7,046 nt of DNA from assembly GCA_964435965.1 (NCBI GenBank), contig CAYTBB010000065.1:1-7046 (forward strand). Reading direction: 5' to 3'. The notes below the pieces were generated by a model. The model saw only the letters and a program-made list of their open reading frames with translations. It had not been told where the DNA came from and did not search any database. Below are positions 5,022-7,046 of the stretch, piece after piece (within the stretch, counting starts at the first letter, position 1; the number at the start of each line of letters is the position of its first letter). The position numbers were made by a program, and so were the translations under genes. Origin of the DNA: 20-14-all-45-10 sp964435965 (lineage in GTDB: Bacteria; Chloroflexota; Dehalococcoidia; GIF9; AB-539-J10).

Positions 5022-6053
5022 ATGCCTGAGGTTAGTAAAAAAGTAAGGATAGCAGTTGATGCTATGGGTGGTGATTATGCTCCTGAGGAGATAATCAAGG
5101 GGGCAGTTCTTGCCGCTCAGAAAGGCGATGTGGAAATTGCCTTAGTTGGCCCGGTAGACATATTGAAAAAAAAGGTAGCCAAGTGTAATTCTTCTGCTAG
5201 TTTGCCTATCCGTTATGTTCAGGCAAGTGATGTTATAAAGGAAGATGAGTCACCTGCCTTAGCAGTTCGCCGCAAGCCCAATTGTTCTATAGCTGTGGCT
5301 ACAAAGCTGGTAAAAGCAGGAGAGGCAGATGCGGTGGTTGGTGCTGGCTCTTCGGGGGCAGTGGCTGTTAGCGCTATCCAGTATCTGGGTATGGTGGAGG
5401 GGGTGGAGCGCCCGGCAATCGCTGGTACCCTTGGCAGCTTTGCTCCTAACACAGTATTAGTGGATTTTGGAGCTAATGTGGATTGTAAGCCACATCAATT
5501 TTTGTCTTTTGCCATTGCTGGTTCTGTCTTTGCCAAAAAGTTTCTCAATATTGCCAATCCCACAGTGGGCTTGTTAAGCACTGGTATTGAGGAGGGTAAA
5601 GGAAATGAGGCAGTTCGTGAGGCTTATCCCCTCCTTAAAGACAGCGGCTTGAATTTTATTGGTAATATAGAGGGCAGTGATATCTTCAGTGGGAAGGCCA
5701 ATGTGATAGTCTGTGACGGATTTGTGGGCAATGTAGTTTTGAAATTCTATGAAAGCTTGGGAAACCATGCCTTAAATTACATGGAGCGGAAACTGAAGAA
5801 ATATCCCCCGTTGGGCGGCATAGCTAAGTTATTGTTTAATAGGTTATTCCCGGTAACTAAAATGTCTTATGAGGGTGAAGAAGGAGCAGGTATTCTCTGG
5901 GGTGTTGATGGCGTTGTCCGAATAGCACACGGGGCTTGTCATGCTTCGGACATAGCTCATGCTGTAGCAAGTGCTAGGAAAGCCGTACAGGCTGATATCG
6001 TTGGCTGTTTGAAGTTGGAATTGGCAAAATTCCAAAAAGAAGGCAAATTATAA
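5022..6053 (+). CDS. plsX: Phosphate acyltransferase PlsX
   Basis: PlsX converts acyl-ACP and phosphate to acyl-phosphate, the acyl donor used by PlsY to start phospholipid synthesis; it is a peripheral membrane enzyme. The 343 residues match the usual family length. Motifs seen: AVDAMGGDYAPEEI (11-24), DESPALAVRRKPN (75-87), VVGAGSSGAV (105-114), LVDFGANVDC (146-155), and later the pair NIEGSDIF and VIVCDGFVGNVVLKFYE. The ATG lies 3 bp after the preceding stop. The next gene, acpP, encodes its acyl carrier substrate and starts 11 bp downstream behind a very strong ribosome site. In many bacteria plsX lies with fab genes, as here. No defects are visible. Confidence 0.97.
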   Translation: MPEVSKKVRIAVDAMGGDYAPEEIIKGAVLAAQKGDVEIALVGPVDILKKKVAKCNSSASLPIRYVQASDVIKEDESPALAVRRKPNCSIAVATKLVKAGEADAVVGAGSSGAVAVSAIQYLGMVEGVERPAIAGTLGSFAPNTVLVDFGANVDCKPHQFLSFAIAGSVFAKKFLNIANPTVGLLSTGIEEGKGNEAVREAYPLLKDSGLNFIGNIEGSDIFSGKANVIVCDGFVGNVVLKFYESLGNHALNYMERKLKKYPPLGGIAKLLFNRLFPVTKMSYEGEEGAGILWGVDGVVRIAHGACHASDIAHAVASARKAVQADIVGCLKLELAKFQKEGKL

Positions 6054-6064
6054 AGGAGGTACAA

Positions 6065-6313
6065 ATGTCTGTTGAAGAGGAAATAAAGGAAATAGTGGCT
6101 GGGATTGTTCATGTTGATAAGAGCGTCCTTACGCGGGAGGGCTCTTTACGTAAGGATATAAAGGCAGATTCCTTGGATATAGTGCAGGCGTTAGTGGCGG
6201 TGGAGGATAAATTTGATATTGAGATCCCTGATGAGGAGGCCCAGAAATTTCAAAACTTCGGCGATTTTGTTGATTATGTGGAAAGACGTGTGGCAGAAAA
6301 GGGGAAAGTTTAG
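6065..6313 (+). CDS. acpP: Acyl carrier protein
   Basis: An 82-residue acidic, four-helix acyl carrier protein that carries growing chains on a phosphopantetheine arm. The attachment serine is Ser36 in KADSLDIVQ, with the usual DSL context. The acidic recognition helix that follows (VEDKFDIEIPDEEA, 46-59) is typical. Expression looks high, because the ribosome site AAGGAGGT (6053-6060) is close to perfect, overlaps the plsX stop codon and lies 4 nt from the ATG. It starts 11 bp after plsX and ends 2 bp before the reductase gene. Given these neighbours it is the fatty-acid carrier rather than a polyketide or specialised one. Confidence 0.95.
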   Translation: MSVEEEIKEIVAGIVHVDKSVLTREGSLRKDIKADSLDIVQALVAVEDKFDIEIPDEEAQKFQNFGDFVDYVERRVAEKGKV

Positions 6314-6315
6314 CC

Positions 6316-7046
6316 ATGCCTCTTAAAGGCAAACTAACTTTGGTCACCGGCAGTGGACGGGGCATTGGCAGAGCCATTGCTCTAAAGCTTGCCTCGCAAG
6401 GCAGTGATATTATTGTCAATTTCTTCCGCCGCCGCGAGGCTGCCGAAAAGACGGCCAAAGATATTGAAGCTCTGGGAGTGAAAGCTGAGGTCATCAGAGC
6501 TAATGTGGGAGACCCAGCGAAGCTCAATGAAATGTTTGACACGATTGCCACTAAGTTTGGTCATCTGGATATTTTGATTAATAACGCTGCTTCAGGCGTA
6601 GGTCGCCCAGTCCTGGATGTTGATATCAAGGCTTGGGATTGGACTATGAACATCAATGCCAGAGCTTCTTTGCTCTGTGCCCAACGGGCAGCTAAACTGA
6701 TGGAGGGAAGAGGTGGTAAAATTGTCAGCATCACCAGCTTGGGTTCCTCCTTTGTGTTACCTACCTACGCCGTTGTCGGAATATCTAAAGCTGCTTTGGA
6801 GTCCTTAACTCGTTACCTGGCGATAGAGCTAGCCCCTAAAGGCATCTGTGTTAATGCCGTGGCTGCTTCCGCTGTGGAGACAGAAGCACTGAAGTTCTAC
6901 ATTAGAGAGGGGCTGATGAAAGATATTCGTCAAGCAACCCCGGCGGGAAGGATGGTCATTCCTGCGGATGTAGCCAACGTGGTGGCTTTTCTATGCAGTG
7001 AGGAAGCTTTTATGATAAGAGGGCAAACAATTATCGTTGATGGAGG
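6316..7046 (+). CDS. fabL: Enoyl-ACP reductase of FabL type (SDR family), 3' end cut by the window
   Basis: A short-chain dehydrogenase open to the window edge (243 residues visible, perhaps a handful missing). It has the dinucleotide-binding TGSGRGIG (11-18), NNAASG (89-94), Ser141 after VSIT, and Tyr151 with Lys158. The Tyr and Lys are six residues apart (YAVVGISK), the spacing of enoyl-ACP reductases, whereas FabG 3-ketoacyl reductases have Y-x3-K. The stretches RANVGDPAK, WDWTMNINA, TRYLAIELAPK, TPAGRMV and MIRGQTIIVDG closely resemble B. subtilis FabL as I recall it. It is therefore best read as the NADPH-dependent enoyl-ACP reductase III, which reduces trans-2-enoyl-ACP to finish each FAS II cycle. 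The ATG is 2 bp after the acpP stop. A generic FabG-like label would be the common automated call. Confidence 0.85.
   Translation, partial: MPLKGKLTLVTGSGRGIGRAIALKLASQGSDIIVNFFRRREAAEKTAKDIEALGVKAEVIRANVGDPAKLNEMFDTIATKFGHLDILINNAASGVGRPVLDVDIKAWDWTMNINARASLLCAQRAAKLMEGRGGKIVSITSLGSSFVLPTYAVVGISKAALESLTRYLAIELAPKGICVNAVAASAVETEALKFYIREGLMKDIRQATPAGRMVIPADVANVVAFLCSEEAFMIRGQTIIVDG

Noticed and set aside
6129..6551. Open frame of about 140 codons on the - strand opposite acpP and fabL
   Set aside because: It is antisense to acpP and the reductase. Its translation is proline/serine-rich low-complexity sequence with no family resemblance and no ribosome site supporting it.

Overview
The window is bacterial, gene-dense and mostly housekeeping. 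Base composition is moderate and nothing suggests a phage, plasmid or defence system. The best guess for the source is a Chloroflexota/Dehalococcoidia-like bacterium. That guess rests on the combination of a MaoC-type dehydratase pair with plsX, acpP and a FabL-type reductase, on an rplU-rpmA-rpmE-DUF1385 cluster, and on GTCATTNNGAG-type intergenic repeats. It is an inference, not a proven placement.

Layout. (1) Positions 1-263 hold the 3' end of hisI on the + strand. It converges on, and overlaps by 4 bp, the end of a long - strand block. (2) Read in transcription order (right to left), the - strand block is: a decayed DUF212 (divergent PAP2) pseudogene at 3669-3469, a rhomboid protease (3395-2823), an alpha/beta hydrolase (2812-2057), then rplU (L21), rpmA (L27), rpmE (L31) and a DUF1385/YqhQ-like membrane protein. 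A near-consensus promoter (TTGACA-17-TAGAAT) lies directly before rplU, and another candidate promoter lies directly before the rhomboid gene. (3) Positions 3396-4167 contain no intact gene. They hold the pseudogene, a 153-bp repeat element with 15-bp terminal inverted repeats, and the leader of the next operon. (4) From 4168 to the right edge there is a tight + strand fatty-acid/phospholipid operon: two adjacent hotdog proteins resembling the HadA/HadB dehydratase subunits, plsX, acpP, and an enoyl-ACP reductase of the FabL type cut by the window end.

How the genes fit together. The right-hand operon supplies the acyl carrier protein, a probable 3-hydroxyacyl-ACP dehydratase, an enoyl-ACP reductase and PlsX. 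These are the last two steps of each FAS II elongation cycle plus the hand-off of acyl chains to phospholipid synthesis. The left-hand operon supplies three large-subunit ribosomal proteins.

The most notable observation is that rplU has no ATG, GTG or TTG where it should begin. The conserved N-terminus starts at an ATT codon 5 nt after a GGAGGT Shine-Dalgarno, with an in-frame stop just upstream. This is either a genuine AUU start or a single-base sequence error. I found no convincing previously undescribed multi-gene system.
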